From Streptomyces sp. RB17 (lineage in GTDB: Bacteria; Actinomycetota; Actinomycetes; Streptomycetales; Streptomycetaceae), in NCBI RefSeq assembly GCF_009604455.1, contig NZ_WEGL01000008.1, forward strand, positions 1-64,000: a stretch of DNA of 64,000 bases. The letters are read 5' to 3'. The notes below the pieces were generated by a model. That model saw only the letters and a program-made list of their open reading frames with translations. It ran no database searches and had not been told where the DNA came from. The translations under genes were made by a program, and so were the position numbers. Shown here piece by piece: positions 21,192-30,033 of this stretch (positions within the stretch are counted from its first letter, which is position 1; each line of letters opens with the position of its first letter).

Positions 21192-24100
21192 TCACGCTCT
21201 CAGGCGCAGGCCGCGCGGTGTGGCCACGAAGCCCGCTGCTTCGAGAAGGGTGCCTGTCGGCGAGGTGAGGGCCTGGGCGCCGTTGATCCGCTCGACCGTG
21301 ACCGTGCCGAGGGAGCCCGCACGGGCCGCCGCGGCCAGGGCCTCCGCGGCCGTACGGAGCCGGGGGTCGTCCGGGGCCGGAGTGTCCGGTCCGGCGGGCC
21401 AGGCCAGCAGGGTCTTGCCGCCGCGCTCCATGTACAGCGTCAGCTCGCCCTCCACCAGGACAACCAGCGAGCCCGCCTTGCGGCCCGGTTTGTGCCCGGC
21501 ACCGGTCGGCGGCTCGGGCCAGGACAGGGCCGCGCCGTACGCGTTGGCGGGATCGGCCGCGGCGAGGACCACGGCACGTGGGTCGGGTGAGGCCGTGCTC
21601 GTACGACCGCCGCCGTACCCCCGGTGTGCCGGTGAGCCGTAGGAGGCGGTTCCGCCGCCTCGGGGGCCGCCGTAGCCGGGGGAGGCGAAGGGGTCGGCGA
21701 GGTCGCGGGGCGAGACATGGTCGCCGGGGGCGGGCGGGGGGTCTGCCGGTGGCCAGGTGAAGTCGCCGTCGAGGCCGGGGTGGGCGAAGCCGCCGTCCGA
21801 CCCGTCGAAGGTGCCGGGGAGGAGGGGTTCGTGAGGTGCGCCATCGCTTCCGCCGAAGTGGTCCGGGAACGCCGGTGCGGCAAAGCCGTTCGAGAGACCC
21901 GGGAGGCCGTTTCCGGGGGCGGCGGCGGTCAGACTCTCGCCGCGGTCGCGGGCGTTGGACACCGCGCGGAGCCGGTCCACCGCGCCGTCCATGGCGAACT
22001 GGGCCGCGCCCAGGCCCTCGACCACATAGCCGCGGCGCGCCTGGCCGCTCTCCTCGAACGCGGACAGCACGCGGTACACCGCAGAGAAGCCGCCCTCGAT
22101 CCCTTCCGCGGTGACCGCCCCGCGGGTGACCACGCCGTGCCGGTCCAGCAGGGTGCGGGCCAGCGCGTGGGCGCGCACGGTGGGGTCCGGCTCGGCCGTG
22201 GGGAGCAGGGACCAGCGGCCGGCGACGGTCGGCGGGCCCGTACGGGACGCGGTGCGTGCGGCGGCCGTCAGGGAGCCGTAGCGCCCGCGCGGGACGGCGC
22301 GCTTGGCGCGGTGGGCGGTCGAGCCCGCGGTCCGGCCGGAGCCCAGCAGGGAGCGCATCGGCGCGAGGGTGTCGTTGGTGAGCCGGCCCGACCAGGCCAG
22401 GTCCCAGAGAGCGTCGGCGAGTTGGGGGTCGGTGACGTCGGGGTGGGTGGTGGCACGGACCTGGTCGGCGATCTGGCGGAAGAACAGGCCGTAGCCGCCG
22501 GAGAGCGCGTCCAGGACGGACTGGTGGAGGGCGGTCAGCTCCAGGGGGTGGGGCGACGGGAGCAGCAGGGGGGCCGCGTCCGCCAGATAGAGGGAGACCC
22601 AGCCGTCCTTGCCGGGCAGGGCGCCCGCACCGGACCACACCACTTCGCCGGCGGCGGTCAGTTCGTCGAGCATGGAGGGCGTGTAGTTCGCCACGCGGGA
22701 GGGCAGGACCAGCTTCTCCAGCGCGGACGCGGGCACGGAGGCACCCTGCAACTGCTCGATGGCGCGCACCAGTCCGTCGATGCCGCGCAGGCCGTGCCCC
22801 TTGCCGATGTGCTGCCACTGGGGCAGGAACTGTGCGAGCGCGGCCGGCGGCACGGGCTCCAGCTCATGCCGCAGGGCCGCCAGGGAGCGGCGGCGCAGGC
22901 GGCGCAGTACGGCCGCGTCGCACCACTCCTGGCCGATGCCGGCGGGGTGGAACTCGCCCTGGACGACCCGGCCGTTCGCGGCGAGCCGCTGCAAAGCGCC
23001 CTCGGTGACGGCCACGCCCAGGCCGAATCGGGCCGCCGCCGTGGCCGACGTGAACGGGCCGTGGGTGCGGGCGTAACGGGCGAGAAGATCGCCCAGCGGA
23101 TCCTTGACCGGCTCGGTGAAGGCCTCGGGCACGCCGACCGGAAGCGCCGTACCGAGCGCGTCGCGCAGCCGGCCCGCGTCCTCGACCGCCGCCCAGTGGT
23201 CGGCGCCGGCGATCCGGACCTTGATGGCCCGGCGGGCACCGGCCAGCTCGCGCGCCCACTGCGCATCCGCGCCCCGCGCCACCAGCTCGGCGTCGGTCAG
23301 CGGGCCGAGCAGTCGCAGCACATCGGCCACGCCCTCCACGTCCTTGACCCGGCGGTCGTCGCTGAGCCACTGCAGCTCGCGCTCCAGCTCGGTCAGCACC
23401 TCGGCGTCGAGCAGTTCCCGCAGCTCCGCCTGGCCCAGCAGCTCGGCCAGCAGCCGGGAGTCCAGGGACAGCGCGGCGGCGCGGCGCTCGGCGAGCGGGG
23501 AGTCGCCCTCGTACAGGAACTGGGCGACGTACCCGAACAGCAGAGATCGGGCGAACGGCGAGGGCGCCGGAGTGGTGACCTCGACCAGGCGCACCTTGCG
23601 GGACTCGATGTCGCCCATCAGCTCCGCGAGCCCGGGGACGTCGAAGACGTCCTGGAGGCATTCGCGGACGGCCTCCAGGACGATCGGGAACGAGCCGAAC
23701 TCGCTCGCCACCTGCAGCAGTTGGGCCGCACGCTGGCGCTGCTGCCACAGCGGGGTGCGCTTGCCGGGGTTGCGGCGTGGCAGCAGCAGCGCGCGGGCGG
23801 CGCACTCGCGGAACCGGGAGGCGAACAGGGCGGAGCCGCCGACCTGGTCGGTGACGACCTGGTTGACCTCGCCCTTGTCGAAGGCGACGTCCGCCGCGCC
23901 GACGGGCGCCTGGTCGCTGTCGTACTCGGTGCCGGCCTTCATGGGCTCCTGGTCGAGCAGGTCCAGGCCCATCAGGTCGGCGTCGGGCAGGCGCAGCACG
24001 ATGCCGTCGTCGGCGTGCATGACCTGCGCGTCCATGCCGTACCGCTCGGACAGGCGGGCGCCGAGCGCGAGGGCCCAGGGGGCGTGCACCTGGGCGCCGA

Positions 24101-26183
24101 AGGGGGAGTGGACGACGACCCGCCAGTCGCCGAGCTCGTCGCGGAAGCGCTCCACGACGATCGTACGGTCGTCCGGGACATGGCCGCAGGCCTCGCGCTG
24201 CTCGTCCAGGTACGACAGCACGTTGTCCGCCGCCCAGGCGTCGAGGCCCGCCGCGAGCAGACGCAGCCGGGCGTCGTCCTTGGGCAGCGAGCCGACCTCA
24301 CGCAGGAACGCGCCCACCGCGCGGCCCAGTTCGAGCGGGCGGCCGAGCTGGTCGCCCTTCCAGAAGGGCAGTCGGCCCGGCACACCGGGCGCGGGGGAGA
24401 CCAGGACCCGGTCGCGGGTGATGTCCTCGATCCGCCAGGAACTCGTGCCCAGCGTGAAGACATCCCCGACCCGGGACTCGTAGACCATCTCCTCGTCCAG
24501 TTCGCCGACCCGGCCGCCGCCCTTCTTCGGGTCGGAACCGGCGAGGAAGACCCCGAAGAGGCCGCGGTCGGGGATCGTGCCGCCGGAGGTGACGGCGAGG
24601 CGCTGGGCGCCCGGACGGCCGGTGATCTCGCCGGTCACGCGGTCCCACACCACGCGCGGGCGCAACTCCGCGAACGCGTCGGACGGATAGCGGCCCGCGA
24701 GCATGTCGAGGACCGCCGTGAACGCCGACTCGGGCAGTGACGCGAAGGGTGCGGCACGGCGGACCATGGCGAGCAGGTCGTCGAACTGCCAGGTGTCCAG
24801 CGCCGTCATCGCGACCAGTTGCTGCGCGAGCACGTCGAGCGGGTTCGCGGGCACCCTCAGGGACTCGATCGAGCCGGAGCGCATCCGTTCGGTGACCACG
24901 GCCGCCTGGACCAGGTCACCGCGGTACTTGGGGAAGACGACACCGGTGGAGACGGCGCCCACCTGGTGCCCCGCGCGGCCGACGCGCTGGAGGCCGGAGG
25001 CGACCGAGGGCGGGGACTCGACCTGCACGACCAGGTCGACGGCGCCCATGTCGATGCCCAGCTCCAGGCTAGACGTGGCGACCACGGCGGGCAGCCGGCC
25101 CGCCTTCAGGTCCTCCTCGACCAGGGCGCGCTGCTCCTTGGAGACCGAGCCGTGGTGTGCGCGGGCGATCACCGGGGGCGCGCCCTGGGCCGCTCCCGAG
25201 CCGCCCATCAGCTGGGCCGGGGCGTGGTGCTCGTCCAGGGTCTCGCCGGTCGCCCGCTCGTAGGCGATCTCGTTGAGCCGGTTGCACAGCCGCTCGGCGA
25301 GGCGCCGGGAGTTGGCGAACACGATCGTGGAGCGGTGGGACTGGACCAGGTCGGCGATCCGCTCCTCCACATGCGGCCAGATCGACGGTTTCTCGCCGCC
25401 TTCGGCGGCGTCGGCCGCGGGGGAGCCGCCCAGCTCGCCCATGTCCTCGACCGGCACCACCACGGACAGGTCGAACTCCTTGCCGGACTCCGGCTGGACG
25501 ATCTCCACCTTGCGGCGCGGCGACAGATACCGGGCCACCTCGTCCACCGGGCGGACGGTCGCCGACAGGCCGATCCGGCGGGCGGGCTTCGGCAGCAGCT
25601 CGTCCAGCCGCTCCAGGGAGAGCGCGAGATGGGCGCCGCGCTTGGTGCCCGCGACCGCGTGCACCTCGTCCAGGATCACCGTCTCCACGCCCGTCAGCGC
25701 GTCACGCGTGGCCGAGGTCAGCATCAGGAACAGCGACTCGGGGGTGGTGATCAGGATGTCCGGCGGGCGGGTGGACAGGGCGCGCCGCTCGGCCGCCGGG
25801 GTGTCGCCGGAGCGGATGCCGACCCTGACCTCGGGCTCGGGCAGGCCCAGGCGCACGGACTCCTGGCGGATGCCGGTCAGCGGGCTGCGGAGGTTGCGCT
25901 CGACATCGACCGCGAGGGCCTTCAGCGGGGAAACATAGAGCACCCGGCAGCGCTTCTTCGGGTCGGCCGGGGGCGGGGTCGAGGCCAGCTGGTCCAGGGC
26001 GGCGAGGAACGCGGCCAGCGTCTTGCCCGAGCCGGTCGGGGCCACCACCAGCACGTCCGAGCCCGCGCCGATGGCCCGCCACGCGCCGGCCTGGGCCGCG
26101 GTGGGCGCGGAGAACGCCCCCGTGAACCAGCCTCGGGTCGCGGGGGAGAAGCCGTCGAGGGCTCGGTGTGCGGAGCTGACCAT
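21192..26183 (-). CDS. lhr: Lhr superfamily-2 helicase
   Basis: 1,663 residues from ATG 26183, fixed by the damage-type promoter whose -10 ends six bases upstream. Helicase core: Walker A APTGSGKT (48-55), DEVH box near residue 160, SAT motif, HHGSVSKEQR and QRVGRAGHQVG (motif VI). The long Lhr-specific C-terminal half follows (winged helix, beta-barrel and extended domain), with a Gly/Pro/Ser-rich stretch near 1450-1520. Lhr is a 3'-to-5' ATP-driven helicase acting on DNA and RNA:DNA duplexes, induced by DNA damage in mycobacteria. Length is typical of actinobacterial Lhr. Confidence 0.95.
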   Translation of the reverse strand: MVSSAHRALDGFSPATRGWFTGAFSAPTAAQAGAWRAIGAGSDVLVVAPTGSGKTLAAFLAALDQLASTPPPADPKKRCRVLYVSPLKALAVDVERNLRSPLTGIRQESVRLGLPEPEVRVGIRSGDTPAAERRALSTRPPDILITTPESLFLMLTSATRDALTGVETVILDEVHAVAGTKRGAHLALSLERLDELLPKPARRIGLSATVRPVDEVARYLSPRRKVEIVQPESGKEFDLSVVVPVEDMGELGGSPAADAAEGGEKPSIWPHVEERIADLVQSHRSTIVFANSRRLAERLCNRLNEIAYERATGETLDEHHAPAQLMGGSGAAQGAPPVIARAHHGSVSKEQRALVEEDLKAGRLPAVVATSSLELGIDMGAVDLVVQVESPPSVASGLQRVGRAGHQVGAVSTGVVFPKYRGDLVQAAVVTERMRSGSIESLRVPANPLDVLAQQLVAMTALDTWQFDDLLAMVRRAAPFASLPESAFTAVLDMLAGRYPSDAFAELRPRVVWDRVTGEITGRPGAQRLAVTSGGTIPDRGLFGVFLAGSDPKKGGGRVGELDEEMVYESRVGDVFTLGTSSWRIEDITRDRVLVSPAPGVPGRLPFWKGDQLGRPLELGRAVGAFLREVGSLPKDDARLRLLAAGLDAWAADNVLSYLDEQREACGHVPDDRTIVVERFRDELGDWRVVVHSPFGAQVHAPWALALGARLSERYGMDAQVMHADDGIVLRLPDADLMGLDLLDQEPMKAGTEYDSDQAPVGAADVAFDKGEVNQVVTDQVGGSALFASRFRECAARALLLPRRNPGKRTPLWQQRQRAAQLLQVASEFGSFPIVLEAVRECLQDVFDVPGLAELMGDIESRKVRLVEVTTPAPSPFARSLLFGYVAQFLYEGDSPLAERRAAALSLDSRLLAELLGQAELRELLDAEVLTELERELQWLSDDRRVKDVEGVADVLRLLGPLTDAELVARGADAQWARELAGARRAIKVRIAGADHWAAVEDAGRLRDALGTALPVGVPEAFTEPVKDPLGDLLARYARTHGPFTSATAAARFGLGVAVTEGALQRLAANGRVVQGEFHPAGIGQEWCDAAVLRRLRRRSLAALRHELEPVPPAALAQFLPQWQHIGKGHGLRGIDGLVRAIEQLQGASVPASALEKLVLPSRVANYTPSMLDELTAAGEVVWSGAGALPGKDGWVSLYLADAAPLLLPSPHPLELTALHQSVLDALSGGYGLFFRQIADQVRATTHPDVTDPQLADALWDLAWSGRLTNDTLAPMRSLLGSGRTAGSTAHRAKRAVPRGRYGSLTAAARTASRTGPPTVAGRWSLLPTAEPDPTVRAHALARTLLDRHGVVTRGAVTAEGIEGGFSAVYRVLSAFEESGQARRGYVVEGLGAAQFAMDGAVDRLRAVSNARDRGESLTAAAPGNGLPGLSNGFAAPAFPDHFGGSDGAPHEPLLPGTFDGSDGGFAHPGLDGDFTWPPADPPPAPGDHVSPRDLADPFASPGYGGPRGGGTASYGSPAHRGYGGGRTSTASPDPRAVVLAAADPANAYGAALSWPEPPTGAGHKPGRKAGSLVVLVEGELTLYMERGGKTLLAWPAGPDTPAPDDPRLRTAAEALAAAARAGSLGTVTVERINGAQALTSPTGTLLEAAGFVATPRGLRLRA

Positions 26184-26189
26184 GCGTCC

Positions 26190-26212
26190 ATCCTGCACCC
26201 GGCCACTGACAA
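26190..26212 (-). promoter_or_regulatory. RecA-NDp-type DNA-damage promoter of lhr
   Basis: Minus strand TTGTCAGTG, 8 bp, CAGGAT. The upstream block is a perfect consensus; the -10 keeps the critical A2 and T6 but has C1. Six bases then the ATG of lhr, so the transcript should be leaderless. Confidence 0.72.
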
Positions 26213-26370
26213 TCGCGCTGACCTGGGCATACGTCCCGCGGTGGGAAGTGGTCGGGAGCCAGGCGGGGACGGGAGCCGGGCGGCGCGGGCGGGGCCGGGA
26301 GTGAGGTGGTGGTGCGCGGAGTGAGCGGTGGCGGCTGCGGGTAGTGCCGGGGGGCGGCGGCGGTCGTGGG

Positions 26371-26487
26371 GCGGGGAGCGGACGAGGCCGGTCGCGGGCG
26401 CCGGGGGCGGAGAGCGGACGAGGTCGGTCGCGGGCGGCGGGCGGAGAGCGGACGAGGTCGGTCGCGGGCGGCGGGGCGGAGAATGGG
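26371..26487 (+). repeat. Tandem repeat of about 35 bp, 3.3 copies
   Basis: GCGGRGAGCGGACGAGG recurs at 26371, 26407 and 26441, with a shortened copy at 26476, and CGGTCGCGGGCG inside each full copy. It lies in the divergent gap between lhr and the AraC-family gene, and the last partial copy supplies the GGAG before the AraC start. Confidence 0.85.
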
Positions 26488-26490
26488 CGT

Positions 26491-27405
26491 ATGGCGGGTG
26501 AGGTTCGGCGGGGCGAGGAACGGACGGGCGGGGAGACGGGTGGGCGCCGGCCCGTGGAGCGTGCGCGGCACTGGCGGTACGCCGACCTGCCGGGCGTGGA
26601 CCTGCTGCGGGCCCGGTACGTCCACAAGACGTTCGTCCGGCACACCCACGAGCACTTCGTGATCGCGGCCATAGCCGACGGCGTCGAGGTCTTCCACCAC
26701 CGCGGCTCCGACGTGTCCGCGGGCGCGGGAGCCCTCGCACTGGTCAACCCGGACACGGCGCACACCGGCCGCGCCGGCGTCCCCGAGGGCTGGCGGTACG
26801 GCGCCGTCTACCCCTCACCCGAGGTGGTCGCCGCGATCGCGGCCGAGACCACCACCATCCGGGGCACGCCGGGTTTCCTCAGCCCTGTCCTCGACGACCC
26901 GTACACCGTGCGTCTGGTCCACCAGGTGCTGCGCGCCGCCGACGAGGGCAACGCCCTGGCCGCCGACACCATGCTGCGGATCGCCGTGACCAGGCTGCTG
27001 CGACGGAACGGCGGTCCGCTGCCGCAGCGGCCGGTCAGCACGGCCGGAGCGGGTGTCGCGGCACGCGCGCGTGCGGTGCTCGACGAGCGGATGGCCGAGC
27101 CGCCGACCCTGGAACGGCTGGCTACCGAACTCGGCACCAGCCCCTTTGCGTTGCTGCGGGCCTTCCGCGACTCCTACGGCATGCCTCCCCACGCCTGGCT
27201 GACCGACGCCCGCGTGCGCCGCGCGCGCCTTCTTCTGGACGCGGGCTCGCCTCCTGCCGAGGCGGCGGTGGCCGTCGGCTTCACCGACCAGCCGCACCTC
27301 AACCGGCACTTCACCCGGATCGTCGGGGTGCCTCCGGGGGCCTACCAGCGTGAGCGCACGGCATCCGGCCAGGGCGGGCGCAAGAACGTACAAGACCCGG
27401 GGTGA
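26491..27405 (+). CDS. AraC-family transcriptional regulator
   Basis: 304 residues from ATG 26491 (GGAG 10 bases upstream, within the tandem repeat; the frame is open upstream so the start is not certain). N-terminal cupin-like sensing domain (VRHTHEHFVIAAI ... LVNPDTAHTG) and a C-terminal double HTH domain (LERLATELGTSPFALLRAFRDS ends before position 240; AEAAVAVGFTDQPHLNRHF about 270). azlCD follows at once on the same strand, so it probably controls that exporter, perhaps in response to an amino acid. Confidence 0.82.
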   Translation: MAGEVRRGEERTGGETGGRRPVERARHWRYADLPGVDLLRARYVHKTFVRHTHEHFVIAAIADGVEVFHHRGSDVSAGAGALALVNPDTAHTGRAGVPEGWRYGAVYPSPEVVAAIAAETTTIRGTPGFLSPVLDDPYTVRLVHQVLRAADEGNALAADTMLRIAVTRLLRRNGGPLPQRPVSTAGAGVAARARAVLDERMAEPPTLERLATELGTSPFALLRAFRDSYGMPPHAWLTDARVRRARLLLDAGSPPAEAAVAVGFTDQPHLNRHFTRIVGVPPGAYQRERTASGQGGRKNVQDPG

Positions 27406-27428
27406 GGGATGTCCGTACCCTCCGGGGC

Positions 27429-28301
27429 GTGGCACAGCAGACAGCACTCGCGGACCTGACCGCCGACGGCGCGGACAAGCCCGACCGGACCGTCGTACGG
27501 GACGCCCTCGGCGTCGGCGTCGCCGTGGGCCTGTCCGGATTCGCCTTCGGGGTGACCTCGGCCGGCAGCGGGCTCGGACTGCTCCAGACCTGCGCGCTCA
27601 GCCTCCTGGTCTTCACCGGCGCTTCCCAGTTCGCGCTGGTCGGAGCGCTCGCCGCCGGAGGCAATCCGTTCACGGCGGCCGCGGGCGCCTTCTTCCTCGG
27701 CGTGCGCAACGCCTTCTACGGGCTGCGGCTGTCGCAGTTGCTCGCCCTCCCGCGCGCGGTACGGCCGTTCGCCGCCCAGTGGGTGATCGACGAGACCGCG
27801 GCGGTCACCCTGGCCCAGCCGACCCGGCGCGCCCGGCGGATCGGCTTCACCGTCACCGGGCTCACGCTGTACGCGCTCTGGAACCTCACCACGCTGCTCG
27901 GCGCGCTCGGCGCCAAGGCCATCGGCGACACGCGCGCGTGGGGCCTGGACGCGGCCGGGCCCGCCGTGTTCCTGGCGCTGCTCGCGCCGATGCTGAGGAC
28001 GACCAGCGAGCGCGCGGTCGCGGGCCTGGCGGTCCTGCTGGGCCTCGGCCTGCTGCCCGTCCTCCCGGCCGGCGTTCCGGTCCTGGTGGCGGCCCTGGCG
28101 GCGCCGGTCGCCCTCGTCGCCGAGGGCCTTCGCGAGGGGCGTGGCCGGCAGGGTGTACGGCGCGGGCCGGGCCGGACGGGGGGACCGGCTGGACTCACCG
28201 GATCGGATGGAGTGACCCGGGTGGACCGGATGGACCGGGTTGACCGGATCAATGGAGCGGATGGGCCGGAGGACGGCGCCGTAGCGGAGGAGGACCGGTG
28301 A
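27429..28301 (+). CDS. azlC: AzlC-family branched-chain amino acid exporter, large subunit
   Basis: 290 residues from GTG 27429; an earlier GTG at 27402 overlaps the AraC stop, but TACCCT ending 7 bases before 27429 favours the later start. AzlC family: DALGVGVAVGLSGFAFGV, FTGASQFALVGAL, FFLGVRNAFYGL and about seven membrane segments to residue 235. The last 55 residues are an odd hydrophilic tail with short DR.DRVDR repeats that other AzlC proteins lack. With AzlD it should export branched-chain amino acids. Stop overlaps azlD (GTGA). Confidence 0.88.
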   Translation: MAQQTALADLTADGADKPDRTVVRDALGVGVAVGLSGFAFGVTSAGSGLGLLQTCALSLLVFTGASQFALVGALAAGGNPFTAAAGAFFLGVRNAFYGLRLSQLLALPRAVRPFAAQWVIDETAAVTLAQPTRRARRIGFTVTGLTLYALWNLTTLLGALGAKAIGDTRAWGLDAAGPAVFLALLAPMLRTTSERAVAGLAVLLGLGLLPVLPAGVPVLVAALAAPVALVAEGLREGRGRQGVRRGPGRTGGPAGLTGSDGVTRVDRMDRVDRINGADGPEDGAVAEEDR

Positions 28302-28606
28302 ACACCTGGATCGCGATCGGCTTGACCGCCCTCGGCTGCTACGCCGTCAAGCTCGCCGGGCTGCTGGTGCCCGCTGGCGCCATGGAGCGGCCGTTCGTAC
28401 GGCGGCTCGCCGCCCTGCTGCCCGTCGCCCTCCTCGCCGCGCTCACGGCTCAGCAGACGTTCGCCGACGGGCACGGGCTCGTGCTGGACGCACGGGTCGC
28501 GGGGCTCGGCGCGGCCGCAGTGGCGCTGGTGCTGCGCGCGCCGTTCCTCCTGGTCGTCGCGGCGGCCGTGGTGGTGACGGCAGGTGTACGGGCTCTCGGC
28601 GGATGA
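28298..28606 (+). CDS. azlD: AzlD-family exporter, small subunit
   Basis: 102 residues, GTG overlapping the azlC stop. Three to four membrane helices with the family's FVRRLAALLPVALLAAL and LGAAAVALVLRAPFLLVV blocks. Works with AzlC as a two-subunit exporter. Confidence 0.87.
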   Translation: MNTWIAIGLTALGCYAVKLAGLLVPAGAMERPFVRRLAALLPVALLAALTAQQTFADGHGLVLDARVAGLGAAAVALVLRAPFLLVVAAAVVVTAGVRALGG

Positions 28607-28699
28607 CGCGGGACGGACGCCGGCCGGCGCGGCCCACACGCGTGGTGCCGCGCGAACCGGTCGGGCTCGGTCGGGGGCGGGCGGCCGTACGACGCCGGC

Positions 28700-29644
28700 T
28701 CAGCCCACGAAACGGCCGTACGCCCGCAGGGTGCGCAGTGCCTCGATCGTCACCAGGGGGCGTGCCTCCAGCGCGGGGGCCGGTGCCCACTGGCGCCACC
28801 GGATCGGCCAGCCGCCGTCGTCCTGCTGCTCGGCGGTCAGGTGGTCCAGGGAACGTGCCATCTCGTCGTCCGTGAACCACGCGCGCGCGAGTGACTCCGG
28901 GGTCCTGGCGAAGTCGTGCGGGAAGTGGTGCTCGCCGGGGGCGTAGCCGGACGCCACCGGAAACGCGTCGAGCCGGTCCGGGTCCAGGGCCGCGAGCCGT
29001 TGCTCCCGCACCAGGCGGCCGAGCCGGTCCGCGGCGGCCTCCGCGCGTGAGCGGTCGGGAGCGGAGTCGAGGAAGGCCACGGCGGCCTCCACCTCGTACG
29101 GATGGGACTTCTCCAGGGACTCCACGGCCTGCCAGCAGAAGTCGGTGGCCCGGAACAGCCAGGCGTGCCACACCTCGTTGCGGTGCAGCAGCCCCACCAC
29201 CGGTCCCGTGGCCAGCAGCTCGCTGGCAGGGTCGTCGACGACCGGGACGAACGGTGCCACCGGATATCCGCGCTGGCTGGGATGGATCGCCGGCAGGGCG
29301 CCGTCCGCGGTGGAGACCGAGGTCAGATAGCGGCAGACGCGCTCGACCCGCTGCCCGCCGCAGCGCCCGACGGCGTCCAGAACGCGCAGCGCGTGCGCGG
29401 TGTGCAAGGGCTGGCTCACGGGACCGCGCAGGTCGGGTTCCAGGGCGTGCCCGTACCCGCCGTCCTCGTTGCGGTAGGCGTCCAGCGCCGCTTCCACCGC
29501 GTCCGGGGTGCCGTGCAGGAAGTGGTACGCGAAGAGGTGCTGCTCCAGCACGCGCGCGGTGAGCCACACGAACTGTTCGGCGCGGAAGAGCGGGGAGCGC
29601 GCCGGGGGCGTGGGAGGGAGTGGGGAAGCTCCTGTTTCGGCCAT
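28700..29644 (-). CDS. Alpha/alpha-toroid (squalene-cyclase repeat-like) protein of unknown role
   Basis: 314 residues, soluble. NEDGGYGHALEPDLRGP, ADGALPAIHPS and EQQDDGGWPIRWRQW resemble the QW/DGGW repeats of prenyltransferase and terpene-cyclase toroids, spaced through the chain. No DDXXD or DXDD motif is visible, so no cyclase activity is claimed. The ATG is 7 bases after a likely -10. Single gene facing azlD. Confidence 0.65.
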   Translation of the reverse strand: MAETGASPLPPTPPARSPLFRAEQFVWLTARVLEQHLFAYHFLHGTPDAVEAALDAYRNEDGGYGHALEPDLRGPVSQPLHTAHALRVLDAVGRCGGQRVERVCRYLTSVSTADGALPAIHPSQRGYPVAPFVPVVDDPASELLATGPVVGLLHRNEVWHAWLFRATDFCWQAVESLEKSHPYEVEAAVAFLDSAPDRSRAEAAADRLGRLVREQRLAALDPDRLDAFPVASGYAPGEHHFPHDFARTPESLARAWFTDDEMARSLDHLTAEQQDDGGWPIRWRQWAPAPALEARPLVTIEALRTLRAYGRFVG

Positions 29645-29651
29645 GTGTCAG

Positions 29652-29679
29652 ACCGTAGGACGGAAAGCGGTCTCGGCAA
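29652..29679 (-). promoter_or_regulatory. Promoter of the toroid-protein gene
   Basis: TTGCCG, 16 bp, TACGGT on the minus strand, 7 bases before the ATG. Leaderless arrangement. Confidence 0.5.
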
Positions 29680-29724
29680 GCGCTCCCGGCCGGGGCCCAC
29701 CCCCAGGGGCGGGATACTTGAGTC

Positions 29725-29919
29725 ATGCGGTTGACGGTCTTCTGGCAGCGAATGGCGGAACACTTCGGTCCGGGGTACGCCGACACCTTCGCGCGCGATC
29801 ACGTCATGTCCGAGCTGGGCGGGCGCACGGTGAACGAGGCGCTGAACGCCGGCTGGGATGCGAAGGACGTGTGGCGCGTGGTCTGCACGGTCATGGACGT
29901 GCCCGGCGAGCGACACTGA
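29725..29919 (+). CDS. DUF3046 protein
   Basis: 64 residues. MRLTVFWQRMAEHFG and GWDAKDVWRVVCTVMDVP are the conserved ends of the DUF3046 family, small actinobacterial proteins found upstream of recA. Function unknown. GATACT ends six bases before the ATG, so it may also be leaderless. Confidence 0.85.
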   Translation: MRLTVFWQRMAEHFGPGYADTFARDHVMSELGGRTVNEALNAGWDAKDVWRVVCTVMDVPGERH

Positions 29920-30004
29920 ACCACCGTCCGAAATGCCCTGATCGTCCGTGAAGGGGCCCGCCGTACGGCACCGATCGGTCACGAAGATCGCGGGTGGGCG
30001 CCGG

Positions 30005-30027
30005 TTGTCGGTGGCGTGGGCGAGACT
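30005..30027 (+). promoter_or_regulatory. RecA-NDp-type DNA-damage promoter of the AI-2E-family gene
   Basis: TTGTCGGTG, 8 bp, GAGACT. The -10 keeps A2 and T6 but has G1. Exactly six bases then GTG 30034. Same geometry as the lhr and mazG-like promoters. Confidence 0.62.
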
Positions 30028-30033
30028 TGGCCC

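Noticed and set aside
21717-24740. 1,007-codon open frame opposite lhr
   Set aside because: Shadow of the lhr coding strand; lhr has complete helicase motifs and correct codon bias.
26371-26487. Possible CRISPR array at the 35-bp repeats
   Set aside because: Units are contiguous without unique spacers, only about three copies, and no cas genes are present.
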